22,135 bases of DNA from CALVUJ01 sp045119835 (GCA_045119835.1 JBGVED010000018.1:1-22135), one strand, 5' to 3'. Numbered from the stretch's first letter, positions 7,524-16,662 are shown. Made by a program: numbers and translations. Notes: generated by a model not told the origin, from the letters alone.

Positions 7524-9743
7524 ATGATTAAGATGTTTATAAATAATGAAGAAGTAGTAAGCCAAAATGAATTTACAATAAATGAAGAAATGCTTTCTGC
7601 TTCTTCTACCATACTTAATAATTGTTATCCAAAAAGTTGGGAATTTGATAAAGATTATGTAAGTCGCTTTTATTATCCAAAAGATTATTCTAAATTTGAA
7701 TTAATAAATGAAGGAAATGAAGTAATATTAAGTATTAGTGGAACAAGTCCACAATTTGAAACGAACGAAGAAAAAGAATGGCAAAATTTTACAATATATG
7801 GTAAAACTATTCAAAATGGTACACCATCACCTTATGAAAAACAAGAATTTGTTAATGTTGGTAAATATAATAACTTAACAAATAAATATGATATAGAAAT
7901 TATTACACAGGATATAAATGGAAATTCAAAAAATAATGTTTATAAATTAGACAAACCATTAAGAAGTTTTAATGGAATAAATGATACTTTATATGCAGAT
8001 AAAAATAACATAATAATTGAAAGAAATGTTGGAAGTGTTATAATTGATGGCACTGAAAATTGGAGAGTAAATACAGATGGTGATATAACAAATGGTGTTT
8101 CAATGGAATTAACAATAAGTAATCAAGAAGTTGTAAAATGTGATTATTTTGAATTTATAGAATATGATAATGTAACTTCTAGTAGTTTAAATTTTATAAC
8201 ATTTGATGAAAATCATTTAATTTTAAATATTGATAAAACTTTGTTGTCAAGTCCAAATATAGCAGGATTTAAAAGTTGGTTATTAACAAATAATGTAGAA
8301 ATGCAGTATTTATTAAATAGCACAAGTATAACTACATTAACAAATAATGAAATGCCTATAACATATAATGGAATAAATAATATTGAATTAAGTATAGGAA
8401 ATATAACAACAGTTATTGATATTAGATATTATAAAAGACAATATGATGTATTATTTGCAGGAATAGTAAAAAATAGTGGTGATATAAGTCTAAACCCTAG
8501 ATATCCGCATTATTGCAGTTTACAAATATTAGATTATAAAACATTTTTAAGTGAAAGTGATACATTGGATTATGTTATTAATAATAAGACAATTGCAGAA
8601 GCAATAGGTATGGTTGTAAGTTCAGTTAGTGATTATGGATTTATAGTAGGAAATATAGATATAAGTAGTGCAAATGATATAATAGGTGCTTATTCTACAT
8701 TAAATAAAACTGCTTATGATGTTTTACAATATTTAGCAGATATAAGTGGAAGTAGATGGAGAGCAAGATATGTTGATAGTGATACAATGGCAATTGATTT
8801 TTATGACCCAGATACTTTACCACAAGCAAGTAATATTGAATATACAAAAGCATATTGGGAGAGCAATAACATAGTTGATTTAAAATTTAGTTATGGAACA
8901 AGAGATTATAGAAATAAGCAAATAATATTAAGTAATGAAGTATATGGTAGCATAGATTATACAGAAGTATTATTAAGCAATGGATATAACACAAGTTTTA
9001 TAACACAACAAAATGTAGGTATAGTTAATTCGGTAACAGTAAATGGTGTAGAAAAAGATGTAATATCACAAAAAGAAAAAGAATTAGGAGCAGATGCAGA
9101 TTTTTATTATACACCAGGTAAAAATATTGTAGAAAGTGCAAGTTCTTATACGGCAGGAACACAAATTGCAATTAACTATACACCATTAGTTAAAGGTAGA
9201 CAAATTGTTTATAATGATGAAGAAGTAACAAGAATAGCAACCCAAACAAATACATTAGGTGTTATATCAAGATATGAAAGTAGAAATGATATAGTTTCTA
9301 GTCAAGAATTGCAACAAATTGGAGAAACATATATTGAATATAAAGGTAAAGCAGAAGTAATATTAACATTAACTACACAAAATAATGACCTTTATAATAT
9401 TGGTGAAGTTGTATATTTCAATGCACCAATAGAAGAATTGCAACAAAAATATATGGTTAAATCTAAAAAAATAGAATATGTTGTTATAAAAAATGTAGTA
9501 AATCTTTTCTATGTATATGAATTAACAAGTTCGTTTAATAGTGAAAAAGCAATAAATTATTTTGATAATCAAAGAAATAAAGCACAAGGTAATATACAAG
9601 AAGGAGAAAGCATAACAAGAAATATAGATATAAATAATAGTGCAGTAATAATTTGGAATAATCCAACAATTGAAGAAATAAGTGTTACAGTAGATGGAAA
9701 TAATGCCCTTAATAGTGTATTAAATAGTCCATTTATAGAATAG
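7524..9743 (+). CDS. Baseplate hub / tail-associated protein with an inserted module
   Basis: Central tail-tip protein. It starts 3 nt after the tape measure stop, where a distal tail and hub protein belong. Residues 1-60 (with EEMLSASSTILNNCYPKSWE and FYYPKDYSKFEL) and residues from about 300 (YYKRQYDVLFAGIVKN, ISLNPRYPHYCSLQILDYKT, TAYDVLQYLADISGSRWRA) look like one hub domain of the gp27/gp44-like beta type, split in two. Between them, about residues 66-300, lies an apparent insertion with GTPSPYEKQEFVNVG (99-113) and SVIIDGTENWRV, a module I know from Firmicutes phage tail fibres. The C-terminal 50 residues are Asn-rich and beta-like. No separate distal-tail (Dit) gene is seen, and no peptidase domain. 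Start by position; a run of five G (7511-7515) is the likely ribosome site. Confidence 0.75.
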   Translation: MIKMFINNEEVVSQNEFTINEEMLSASSTILNNCYPKSWEFDKDYVSRFYYPKDYSKFELINEGNEVILSISGTSPQFETNEEKEWQNFTIYGKTIQNGTPSPYEKQEFVNVGKYNNLTNKYDIEIITQDINGNSKNNVYKLDKPLRSFNGINDTLYADKNNIIIERNVGSVIIDGTENWRVNTDGDITNGVSMELTISNQEVVKCDYFEFIEYDNVTSSSLNFITFDENHLILNIDKTLLSSPNIAGFKSWLLTNNVEMQYLLNSTSITTLTNNEMPITYNGINNIELSIGNITTVIDIRYYKRQYDVLFAGIVKNSGDISLNPRYPHYCSLQILDYKTFLSESDTLDYVINNKTIAEAIGMVVSSVSDYGFIVGNIDISSANDIIGAYSTLNKTAYDVLQYLADISGSRWRARYVDSDTMAIDFYDPDTLPQASNIEYTKAYWESNNIVDLKFSYGTRDYRNKQIILSNEVYGSIDYTEVLLSNGYNTSFITQQNVGIVNSVTVNGVEKDVISQKEKELGADADFYYTPGKNIVESASSYTAGTQIAINYTPLVKGRQIVYNDEEVTRIATQTNTLGVISRYESRNDIVSSQELQQIGETYIEYKGKAEVILTLTTQNNDLYNIGEVVYFNAPIEELQQKYMVKSKKIEYVVIKNVVNLFYVYELTSSFNSEKAINYFDNQRNKAQGNIQEGESITRNIDINNSAVIIWNNPTIEEISVTVDGNNALNSVLNSPFIE

Positions 9744-9753
9744 GAGTGAAAGT

Positions 9754-11619
9754 ATGACAGAAGAATTTAAAGAGCAATTAAGAGATTATCTTACTGGTAA
9801 ATTAGATTTAGAAAGTGGTGCAAATCAACCTATATTTAAAACAGTAACAATGTATCAAAATAATTTATATACTTATATTTCAAACCATACAACACAACCA
9901 CAAACAAGTACCTATAAGTTAATTAAAGGTAAAGATGGAAATGGAAATGAATTAGATGAACATTTACTTTATGGAATAGATGAATATGACAATAGTAGTT
10001 TTATAGTAATATTAGATGTATTACTTAACCCAGTGCAATTTATTAATACTTATGCAAGTGGTACAAAATTTGGTGCTTTTGAAGAATTAATAATAGATGA
10101 TGATGGCAGATTTTATGGTGTAGAATATGTTAATAATACAAGTACAAGAAGATTTATTATGTTGAATAACATATTAATAAAAGCAAGTAATCAACCAGAA
10201 TATAAAGTAGTATTAAGACAAAGTTATAATTTACCTGCTTCTTTACAAAGTGGAACAACAAAAAAATTAATTAAAAAGCCATTAGGAAATAGATATTTAT
10301 TTTGCAATAATACAAGTACAAATTATCCATTATTGGTAGAATTTACAATAAATGTAGGAATGGCTAATGAATGGACAGAATATACATATACAACAAATAA
10401 TTGTAGCATAAGTGGTGCTTGGGCTAGTTGGAATGCAGAAGATAAAATGACATTTAAAATTGCTTGTACTTATACAAATGGAAGCACAGGATATTTATAT
10501 ATATTTAACAATAATAATGATGAAATAACACTTGAAAATCAATTTAATTTACCAGAACCAACTGCAAGTTGGATACAAGCAGTTATATTAAATGAAAACA
10601 CAATATATTTAAGTTATTGTAATACAGATAATAGTGCTATTTATAATCAATATATATATAAAGTAGAAAATTCATTAAATCAAATATTTAAAAGTCCAAA
10701 TACAGATGTTGCAATGCCAGGAAGTTTAATGAAATCGGATTTATATACAGACGGTTATAATGTTTATATTTCATTTAATGTGCCAAATGCAGATGATACA
10801 ATAGATTATTATATGGGAATAATTTACAACGATGTAGTATATTATAATAATTTTGGTGATTTAACATATACAACAAGTCAAAGATTATATGCGACAAATA
10901 CTTTTCACCAGTTTAATTTATATAAATATTATTTACAATTAGGTGATAAATCATATATAGCAATGTCTATATTTAACAATTTAAATTATAATGGAATAGG
11001 ATATTCAAATATAAATGGTTTAGTGCCACATGATGTAGTTTTAAGTGATAATGCAGGAGTGCCAATATTTGCAAGAAATTTATATAATAAAGTAATAAAT
11101 GATAATGTAACAGTATCTACATTAGAAATACCAAATACATTAATGAATTATGATTTAGGACCAATTTATGAAATAGCACAACAGACATTAAATAGTGAAA
11201 CTAATCAAGAATTATTAAAGATAAATGAAAGTATAGACAAAAATATATATGAGACAGTTGATATAAATTTATATAATACATTAAATATGCGAAGTAATGG
11301 ATTAAATAATATAAATGGTGCAATAAGGATAAATAAAAGCACAGCAAATGATATGGATTATTATGAAGCACAAGCAACAAAAGTAAGAATAAATTATAGT
11401 GATGGAACAAATTATATAATAGCAATAGACCCAATTACACAAATAACTGTAAGTAATGGAATAGCAACTTATTCATTTATGATTTATGCACCAGAAAATA
11501 AAAATATTAATAATTTAGAAATAATAAGTTATGATGAAAATACAAGTTATGTAACAATAAACGGAACATTTACAAGTGGTAAATATTACAGAATTACACA
11601 AGATGTATATGTAGAATAG
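9754..11619 (+). CDS. Putative tail fibre / receptor-binding protein, beta-rich
   Basis: A 621-residue, Asn/Tyr/Thr-rich protein just after the hub. A short N-terminal helix (EEFKEQLRDYLTGKLDLES, residues 3-21) could anchor it to the baseplate. From about 70 to 460 it is made of repeating strand-turn blocks (for example DGRFYGVEYVNNTSTRRFIM and GYNVYISFNVPNADDTIDYY), suggesting a beta-propeller or similar beta scaffold, though I cannot count blades reliably. A short helical linker (about 475-510) precedes a C-terminal beta-sandwich-like domain. The stop TAG runs into the Shine-Dalgarno of the next gene. Host-surface recognition is inferred from position and composition only. Confidence 0.55.
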   Translation: MTEEFKEQLRDYLTGKLDLESGANQPIFKTVTMYQNNLYTYISNHTTQPQTSTYKLIKGKDGNGNELDEHLLYGIDEYDNSSFIVILDVLLNPVQFINTYASGTKFGAFEELIIDDDGRFYGVEYVNNTSTRRFIMLNNILIKASNQPEYKVVLRQSYNLPASLQSGTTKKLIKKPLGNRYLFCNNTSTNYPLLVEFTINVGMANEWTEYTYTTNNCSISGAWASWNAEDKMTFKIACTYTNGSTGYLYIFNNNNDEITLENQFNLPEPTASWIQAVILNENTIYLSYCNTDNSAIYNQYIYKVENSLNQIFKSPNTDVAMPGSLMKSDLYTDGYNVYISFNVPNADDTIDYYMGIIYNDVVYYNNFGDLTYTTSQRLYATNTFHQFNLYKYYLQLGDKSYIAMSIFNNLNYNGIGYSNINGLVPHDVVLSDNAGVPIFARNLYNKVINDNVTVSTLEIPNTLMNYDLGPIYEIAQQTLNSETNQELLKINESIDKNIYETVDINLYNTLNMRSNGLNNINGAIRINKSTANDMDYYEAQATKVRINYSDGTNYIIAIDPITQITVSNGIATYSFMIYAPENKNINNLEIISYDENTSYVTINGTFTSGKYYRITQDVYVE

Positions 11620-11629
11620 GAGTGGAAAA

Positions 11630-11920
11630 ATGCAAATAATAAGTTATACGAATAAATCGGCTTTAAATGAAAATCAAGATATAGCAGATATTAATAAATG
11701 TAATGCAGTAGATATGAATGAAATAAAATCAGTAGTAAATGCTAATGCAACAGAATGTGGAAATTCTAGTGATTTAACTACAACTGATAAAACAAGTTTA
11801 GTAGATGCAATAAATGAAGTTAACACAGGTTTAGGAACTAAACAAGCAACAATATTAACTGGAACAAGTTTACCAGGTACAGTAACAAATGGTGCAATAT
11901 TCTTGCTATATAATAATTAG
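11630..11920 (+). CDS. Small tail-fibre-like structural protein
   Basis: A 96-residue protein. Residues 8-50 (KSALNENQDIADINKCNAVD and the following MNEIKSVVNANA) form helices resembling N-terminal connector regions of Firmicutes phage fibres. LTTTDKTSLVDAINEVNTGL (about 49-68) is a motif I associate with the coiled-coil shafts of such fibres, usually followed by a receptor-binding head. Here the protein ends soon after, at GAIFLLYNN. It may be a short fibre, a fibre shaft whose tip is supplied by the next gene, or a decayed remnant. The start has a TAGGAG site overlapping the previous stop. Confidence 0.6.
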   Translation: MQIISYTNKSALNENQDIADINKCNAVDMNEIKSVVNANATECGNSSDLTTTDKTSLVDAINEVNTGLGTKQATILTGTSLPGTVTNGAIFLLYNN

Positions 11921-11931
11921 GAGTTGATATT

Positions 11932-12459
11932 ATGACATTAACAACAGAATGGCAAATGTTAAATCAAGCATATTTAGGAAGTTCTTATGGTGATTTATAC
12001 ATAAGAATTTATGCAAGATATATAAGCCAAGATGAAACTAATTTAACAAGTATAGTACAATACCAAGCAAGAGCATATTTTAGTGGAAGTTCTTATATAT
12101 ATGACAATGCAGGAAATGGAAATGTAAGTGGAACAGGTGCAACAACAACAAGTTTTGGTGCAGGTGGGCAATTGCCATCAGGAGAAACACCATTAGCAAC
12201 TATACAAGGAACAGTTAATCATAATCCAGATACAGGAGAAGCAAGTATAAGTGCAAGTGCTACATTGAATTATCCAAACTGGTCTTGGGGTGCAACTGCT
12301 AGTGGTAGTGCTAATTTACCAACGATAGAAACTGCTACATTACATTTAGGAGTAAGTGGTGTATGGAAAAAAGCAACACCATATTTAGGAGTTAATGGTA
12401 CTTGGAAAAAATGTAAAGCATATTTAGGAGTTAGTGGAAATTGGAAGAAAGGAGTATAA
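11932..12459 (+). CDS. Tail-tip protein with C-terminal Trp-Lys-Lys repeats
   Basis: A 175-residue protein rich in Ser, Thr, Gly and Ala. The first 125 residues look like an all-beta domain (LTSIVQYQARAYFSGSSYIY and ASISASATLNYPNWSWGA). The C-terminus carries three tandem 13-residue repeats with consensus (H/Y)LGVxGxWKKxxx, encoded by 12343-12456. Such Gly-Val-x-Gly-x-Trp-Lys-Lys repeats occur at the ends of Firmicutes phage structural proteins and may bind the cell surface; that role is inference. It lies in the baseplate cluster, and its stop is 2 nt from the next start. Confidence 0.6.
   Translation: MTLTTEWQMLNQAYLGSSYGDLYIRIYARYISQDETNLTSIVQYQARAYFSGSSYIYDNAGNGNVSGTGATTTSFGAGGQLPSGETPLATIQGTVNHNPDTGEASISASATLNYPNWSWGATASGSANLPTIETATLHLGVSGVWKKATPYLGVNGTWKKCKAYLGVSGNWKKGV
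12343..12456 (+). repeat. Three tandem 39-nt coding repeats
   Basis: Units 12343-12381, 12382-12420 and 12421-12456 (the last closing into the stop codon) share the core (C/T)ATTTAGGAGTTA(A/G)TGG, then a variable pair of codons and TGGAA(A/G)AAA. They encode HLGVSGVWKK, YLGVNGTWKK and YLGVSGNWKK. The final unit also contains the ribosome binding site (AAAGGAG, 12448-12454) of the following gene. Confidence 0.9.
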
Positions 12460-12461
12460 AA

Positions 12462-12722
12462 GTGGACAAGTTAGAAAAAAATATCAAGAGATTAATAACT
12501 TGGGGTGGTTGGATTGTTTCAATTGTTATTGGTTTATGGTCTTTATTTGGTTTATATAATAGATTTAATGAAGATTTACAAACTATACAAAGGTCAACAT
12601 TAAGAAATACAATTTGGAATGAAAATATACCTATGCACGATAGATTAGAAAGTTGTGATAGTTATATTAAATTAGGATATAACAGTGAAACAAAAAAATA
12701 CTGCCAAAATTTATTAAAGTAA
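12462..12722 (+). CDS. Small membrane protein upstream of the fibre and lysis genes
   Basis: An 86-residue protein with a GTG start at 12462, chosen because AGAAAGGAG (12446-12454) is ideally spaced for it; an in-frame TTG at 12441 has no such site and would lie inside the upstream gene. A basic N-terminus (KLEKNIKRL) precedes one membrane helix (about residues 12-31, WGGWIVSIVIGLWSLFGLYN). The soluble C-terminal part contains ENIPMHDRLESCDSYIKLGY, a pattern I associate with small phage proteins encoded near holins. It could assist lysis or be a minor virion membrane component; neither is shown. Confidence 0.6.
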   Translation: MDKLEKNIKRLITWGGWIVSIVIGLWSLFGLYNRFNEDLQTIQRSTLRNTIWNENIPMHDRLESCDSYIKLGYNSETKKYCQNLLK

Positions 12723-12734
12723 GGAGATGATAAT

Positions 12735-15395
12735 ATGAATATAAATGTAACTAAAACACAAGTAAGCATAACAAATGATTATATACTTAACGATAAAGAA
12801 TATAATGTAAATAAATGTTATTTTACATTTAGTGAAGAATATACAAGCCAATTAGTTAAAAAAGCAATATTCGTACAAGGAACTGCAACTATTGAAGAAC
12901 CAATTATTAATAATGAATGTTTAATACCAAGTGAAGTATTAAATCGTGGTACATTTGAATTAAGAGTATATGCTTATGAAGTTGAAGATGAAGAATTAAT
13001 ATTAAGATATAGTCCTACACCAACATTGGTTTATGTAAGAGCAGGAAGTTATATTGAAGGTGCAGAAAGTCCAGAAGTAATAACACCAAGTCAATTTGAA
13101 CAGTATATGCAAGCATTAAATGATGGACTAAACGAAGTTGCCAATGTAGATATAGATGCAGAACAATTAACGAATGGAACAAAAATTACTATTACAGATA
13201 GAACAGGAATAGAAAAAATTGTTTATGTATATGATGGAGTTGATGGTGTAGATGGTAAAGATGCAACTATTAATGGAGTAAATACTTTATCAATAGTAGC
13301 AGGTCAAAATATAGGATTAAATCAAGTTGGAGATACATTAACAATAAACAACACTTATGATGATACACAAATAGTAAATGATATAACTAATTTGCAAAGT
13401 GGTTTATCAGGTGAAATATTAAATAGAGAAAATGCGGATAATAATTTACAAAGTCAAATAGATGCCATTACTGTTTCAAGCGATGTTATAGATGTAGTAG
13501 GAACATATCAAGAATTATTAGATTATGATACACAACATGTTAAAGCAAATGATATTATTAAAGTATTACAAGATAGTACACATAATCAAGCATTAAGTTA
13601 TTATAGATGGGTAATTGTAAATCATATAGGAAGTTGGGTATATGTAGGAAGTGAAGGACCATTTTATACAAAAAGTGAAACTGATGAATTATTGAATGCA
13701 AAACAAAATGAAATCACTTCTAGCAATAAATTAAATGCAGATTTAGTAAATGATAGCACAAGTACAAATAAATTTATAACACAAAGCCAAGCAAATCAAA
13801 TAGTAACAAACCAAAATAACATAACTAATTTACAAACAAATAAGCAAGATAAATTAACATTTGATGAAACACCAATTGAAAATAGTACAAACCCAGTAAC
13901 AAGTGGTGGAATATATACAAGTCAAGAAGAACAAAATGAATTAATAGATTATATAAGTCTATATGCAAATGCTTTACCAAAAGTAACAGGCACAGGAACA
14001 GAAGTAACACTAAATGATACTGCTAATTGTCCTATGCCTATGAGTTTAAAACCAAGTGCAACAAGTCAAGATACTACAAATGGTTATCAAAAATTAAATC
14101 AACAAAACATTAGAGTGACATCAGGTGTAGGTGCTAAATCAGTTGATAGTGAAGGCTATTTAACTGCAAAAGATACAACAAGCGATAGTAGGGGTTGGGG
14201 TTATGCAGGAAGAGATTACCAATTAACTTTACCCGCAGGAACATATACATTATTAGTTGAAACAATTGTGTCATCTACTTCTGGTGGTGTTGGAATTTAT
14301 TATAGTGACAATACTAAAATATTAGAAGAATTTGCAAATTCAGGTTTTATCCAAAATGTAGGAAACCATACTGCCGAATTTACATTAACCGAAGAAGCGA
14401 CAATTGGTATTATGTCTAAATTATATACATCAAAAGTAAGGTTTAGTATATTATCAAGTGGAACAACATACGAACCATATACAGGTGGAATGCCAAGCCC
14501 TAATCCAGAATATCCAACAGATATACATACAGTAAGTGGGAATAATACTATTGAAGTAGTAGGAAAGAATTTATTTGATAAAAATAATTTAACAATACTA
14601 AATGCTTATGTAAGTACTGATGCTATTTCAGGGCAAGATAATTCATCAAGGTTAGTTGTTATACCTGTTAAGCCAAATACAACTTATACAATATCAAAAT
14701 CAAATAGAGGTTTTGATGGTTCTCATCAATGGATGGAAAGAATTGCAGAATTTAGCAGTGTACCAACATATTCAACACTTTTTATAGTTAAATATAATAA
14801 TGTAGGTATGTCTTATACTTTTACAACAGGTAGTACTACAAATTATATAGCATATGGTGTAGCCTATGGTGCAACTTACATATCTAATTTACAGATTTAT
14901 TTAGATACAATACAATTAGAAAAAGGAACAACTGCAACAAGTTATTTACCATATACAAAACAAACTTTACCACTTAATTTAGGTACAATAGAATTATGTA
15001 AAATAGGTAATTATGAAGATTACTTCTACAAAAATAGTGATAAGTGGTATTTAAAGAAAAATGTTTTAAAAACAAGCGATGTAATAGGAAGTTTAAGTAA
15101 AACGATAAGTGATATGGTAAGTAATGCAACAGTATATTCTTATTGTGGTGGGACAGTTAGTGGAACAACAATAACTTATTCAAGTGCATTAACAGTAGAA
15201 AATGAAATATATTATCCTACGACAACACCAACAAATACTGAAATAACTGATACAACATTAATTAACCAATTAGAAGCAATATATAATAAAGCAACTTCAT
15301 ATCAAGACCAAACTAACATAACACAAGTAAATAATGATTTACCTTTTGTGATTACTGCAAGTGCTATATATGATTTAAGAAATTTATTAAATTAA
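12735..15395 (+). CDS. Baseplate upper protein / long tail fibre (BppU-type N-terminus)
   Basis: The largest protein in the window (886 residues), probably the host-recognition fibre. Residues 1-115 resemble the N-terminal attachment domain of baseplate upper proteins (MNINVTKTQVSITNDYI..., FELRVYAYEVEDEELILRYS, TPTLVYVRAGSYIEG). After a helix (TPSQFEQYMQALNDGL) come a very short collagen-like stretch (GVDGVDGKDATING, near 166-180), coiled-coil segments (about 215-243 and 310-340, with FYTKSETDELLNAKQ) and a beta-rich C-terminal half. That half contains GGMPSPNPEYPTDIHTVSG near 585, then VVGKNLFDKN, and a late IELCKIGNYEDYFYKNSDKW element (about 752-771). The Gly-x-Pro-Ser-Pro module appears related to the insertion in the hub protein. 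A strong TAAGGAG site sets the start. Confidence 0.72.
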   Translation: MNINVTKTQVSITNDYILNDKEYNVNKCYFTFSEEYTSQLVKKAIFVQGTATIEEPIINNECLIPSEVLNRGTFELRVYAYEVEDEELILRYSPTPTLVYVRAGSYIEGAESPEVITPSQFEQYMQALNDGLNEVANVDIDAEQLTNGTKITITDRTGIEKIVYVYDGVDGVDGKDATINGVNTLSIVAGQNIGLNQVGDTLTINNTYDDTQIVNDITNLQSGLSGEILNRENADNNLQSQIDAITVSSDVIDVVGTYQELLDYDTQHVKANDIIKVLQDSTHNQALSYYRWVIVNHIGSWVYVGSEGPFYTKSETDELLNAKQNEITSSNKLNADLVNDSTSTNKFITQSQANQIVTNQNNITNLQTNKQDKLTFDETPIENSTNPVTSGGIYTSQEEQNELIDYISLYANALPKVTGTGTEVTLNDTANCPMPMSLKPSATSQDTTNGYQKLNQQNIRVTSGVGAKSVDSEGYLTAKDTTSDSRGWGYAGRDYQLTLPAGTYTLLVETIVSSTSGGVGIYYSDNTKILEEFANSGFIQNVGNHTAEFTLTEEATIGIMSKLYTSKVRFSILSSGTTYEPYTGGMPSPNPEYPTDIHTVSGNNTIEVVGKNLFDKNNLTILNAYVSTDAISGQDNSSRLVVIPVKPNTTYTISKSNRGFDGSHQWMERIAEFSSVPTYSTLFIVKYNNVGMSYTFTTGSTTNYIAYGVAYGATYISNLQIYLDTIQLEKGTTATSYLPYTKQTLPLNLGTIELCKIGNYEDYFYKNSDKWYLKKNVLKTSDVIGSLSKTISDMVSNATVYSYCGGTVSGTTITYSSALTVENEIYYPTTTPTNTEITDTTLINQLEAIYNKATSYQDQTNITQVNNDLPFVITASAIYDLRNLLN

Positions 15396-15411
15396 AGAAA
15401 GGAAGTTTAAA

Positions 15412-15663
15412 ATGGAATTAGAAATGATTATTTCAATAGTAACAGTAGTTGTTACTTGGATTTTAGGATTTATTGCAAAAAAATATACAGGATTAAATAA
15501 TAAGTTAATACCTATACAAAATGTTATAGTAGGATTAATAGTTGCTATAATTGAATGGATAATAACAAAAGATTTTAATACTGCAATTGCAATAAGTGGA
15601 ATATTTGCAGGTGGAACATACGATATAATTCATAATTTAAATAAAATAATAAAAGGAGAATAA
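15412..15663 (+). CDS. Holin
   Basis: An 83-residue membrane protein directly upstream of the endolysin. The N-terminal helix (MIISIVTVVVTWILGFIA) and two further hydrophobic segments (IVGLIVAIIEWII and TAIAISGIFAGGTYDII) suggest two or three membrane spans. The short basic end (NLNKIIKGE) is usual for holins. The PIQNVIVGLIVAIIEW segment is typical of the Firmicutes phage_holin_5-type group. It accumulates in the host membrane and opens it at a set time so that the endolysin reaches the wall. The start follows AAAGGAAG. Confidence 0.85.
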   Translation: MELEMIISIVTVVVTWILGFIAKKYTGLNNKLIPIQNVIVGLIVAIIEWIITKDFNTAIAISGIFAGGTYDIIHNLNKIIKGE

Positions 15664-15665
15664 AA

Positions 15666-16517
15666 ATGGTAAGAGAATATTCTTATGCAAGAGATGGTGC
15701 TAATTTTATAAGTCCACATTTTCAAATAGGCGAATTCAAATCATTTTGTGATGATTGGGGAAGGTTAACAACTGATGTTATTTTAATAGATGATAATTTG
15801 CCTATAATGTTGGAAAAATTATATAATTATTTAGATAATAAATTTGGAATAGGTTATATATATATTACAAGTGGTTATCGTAGTTATGATTTTGAAATGT
15901 ATTTAGCAGGATTTACAGGAATGCATTATGAAGGAAAAGCAACTGATATTATGTGTTATGATAGAGCAGGAAATTTAATACCAGGAGTGGAAGTTGCTTG
16001 TGCTTGCCAAACAGTAGGATTTAATGGAATAGGATATATAGGAAATGCAGTACACTGTGATGTAAGAGATTGGCAAAGTTGGTTTGATGAAAGCAAAGGT
16101 TGTATTGGAGTAAATGATTTCTATGACTATTTTGGAGTAGCAAAACCAAGTTTACCAAGTCCAATAGAAAGAGATATAAATAAAATACAAATTGAAGTTG
16201 TAGAACCAGAACTATTTTGTAGATTAGGACATAGTACAGATAGCCCTGCAATTGGATTTATACCAACAGGAATATATAATTTTATACAATATTATGAAGA
16301 TGGCACATATACTTGGTATGAAATAGAACCAGGAAAATGGATAGCAAGTAATGGTGAATGGGTTAAGAAATTAAATGTCGAAATACCACAAGTAATAGAA
16401 GAACCAGACCAAGAACCAATAGAACCAGATGATGATGAAAAAGACAATATATTTATTAAAATATTAAAGATAATTGTTAATATTTTGGAAAAAATCTTTC
16501 ATAGAGATAGTAAATAG
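15666..16517 (+). CDS. Endolysin: M15 peptidase with SH3-like domain
   Basis: Cell-wall lytic enzyme of 283 residues, starting 2 nt after the holin stop. The N-terminal domain (about 15-140) is an M15 metallopeptidase (VanY / L-Ala-D-Glu or D-Ala-D-Ala peptidase group). It has SGYRS (69-73) and the zinc ligands H87 and D94 (HYEGKATD) and H130 in AVHCD (128-132), all intact. Residues about 182-238 (FCRLGHSTDSPAIGFIPTG ... WIASNGEWVKKL) form an SH3-type wall-binding domain. An acidic, Pro-rich linker follows. The protein ends in a hydrophobic/amphipathic helix (IFIKILKIIVNILEKIFH, about 262-279), unusual for a soluble lysin. No signal peptide is present, so export is holin-dependent. Confidence 0.9.
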   Translation: MVREYSYARDGANFISPHFQIGEFKSFCDDWGRLTTDVILIDDNLPIMLEKLYNYLDNKFGIGYIYITSGYRSYDFEMYLAGFTGMHYEGKATDIMCYDRAGNLIPGVEVACACQTVGFNGIGYIGNAVHCDVRDWQSWFDESKGCIGVNDFYDYFGVAKPSLPSPIERDINKIQIEVVEPELFCRLGHSTDSPAIGFIPTGIYNFIQYYEDGTYTWYEIEPGKWIASNGEWVKKLNVEIPQVIEEPDQEPIEPDDDEKDNIFIKILKIIVNILEKIFHRDSK

Positions 16518-16621
16518 CATTTATATTCAATTTTATATGGTTATTTTGAATGAAAATAGAGAAATAATATAAATATACTATAAATAAGTTTTGTTTAATA
16601 TAAGTAAAATAAATAGGTTTT

Positions 16622-16650
16622 AAAGAGAAATGTAAATTTTCTCTTTTTTT
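16622..16650 (+). terminator. Intrinsic terminator ending the late operon
   Basis: A 9-bp stem, AAAGAGAAA (16622-16630) with TTTCTCTTT (16638-16646), has a 7-nt loop and continues into T's up to 16650. The roughly 100 nt between the endolysin stop and this hairpin are almost pure A/T, with no ORF or motif I can support. The terminator separates the late (structural and lysis) genes from the early promoter 13 nt further on. Confidence 0.85.
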
Positions 16651-16662
16651 ATTAAAAAATTA

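Noticed and set aside
9754..15395. Diversity-generating retroelement acting on fibre genes
   Set aside because: No reverse transcriptase or template-variable repeat pair was seen in the window.
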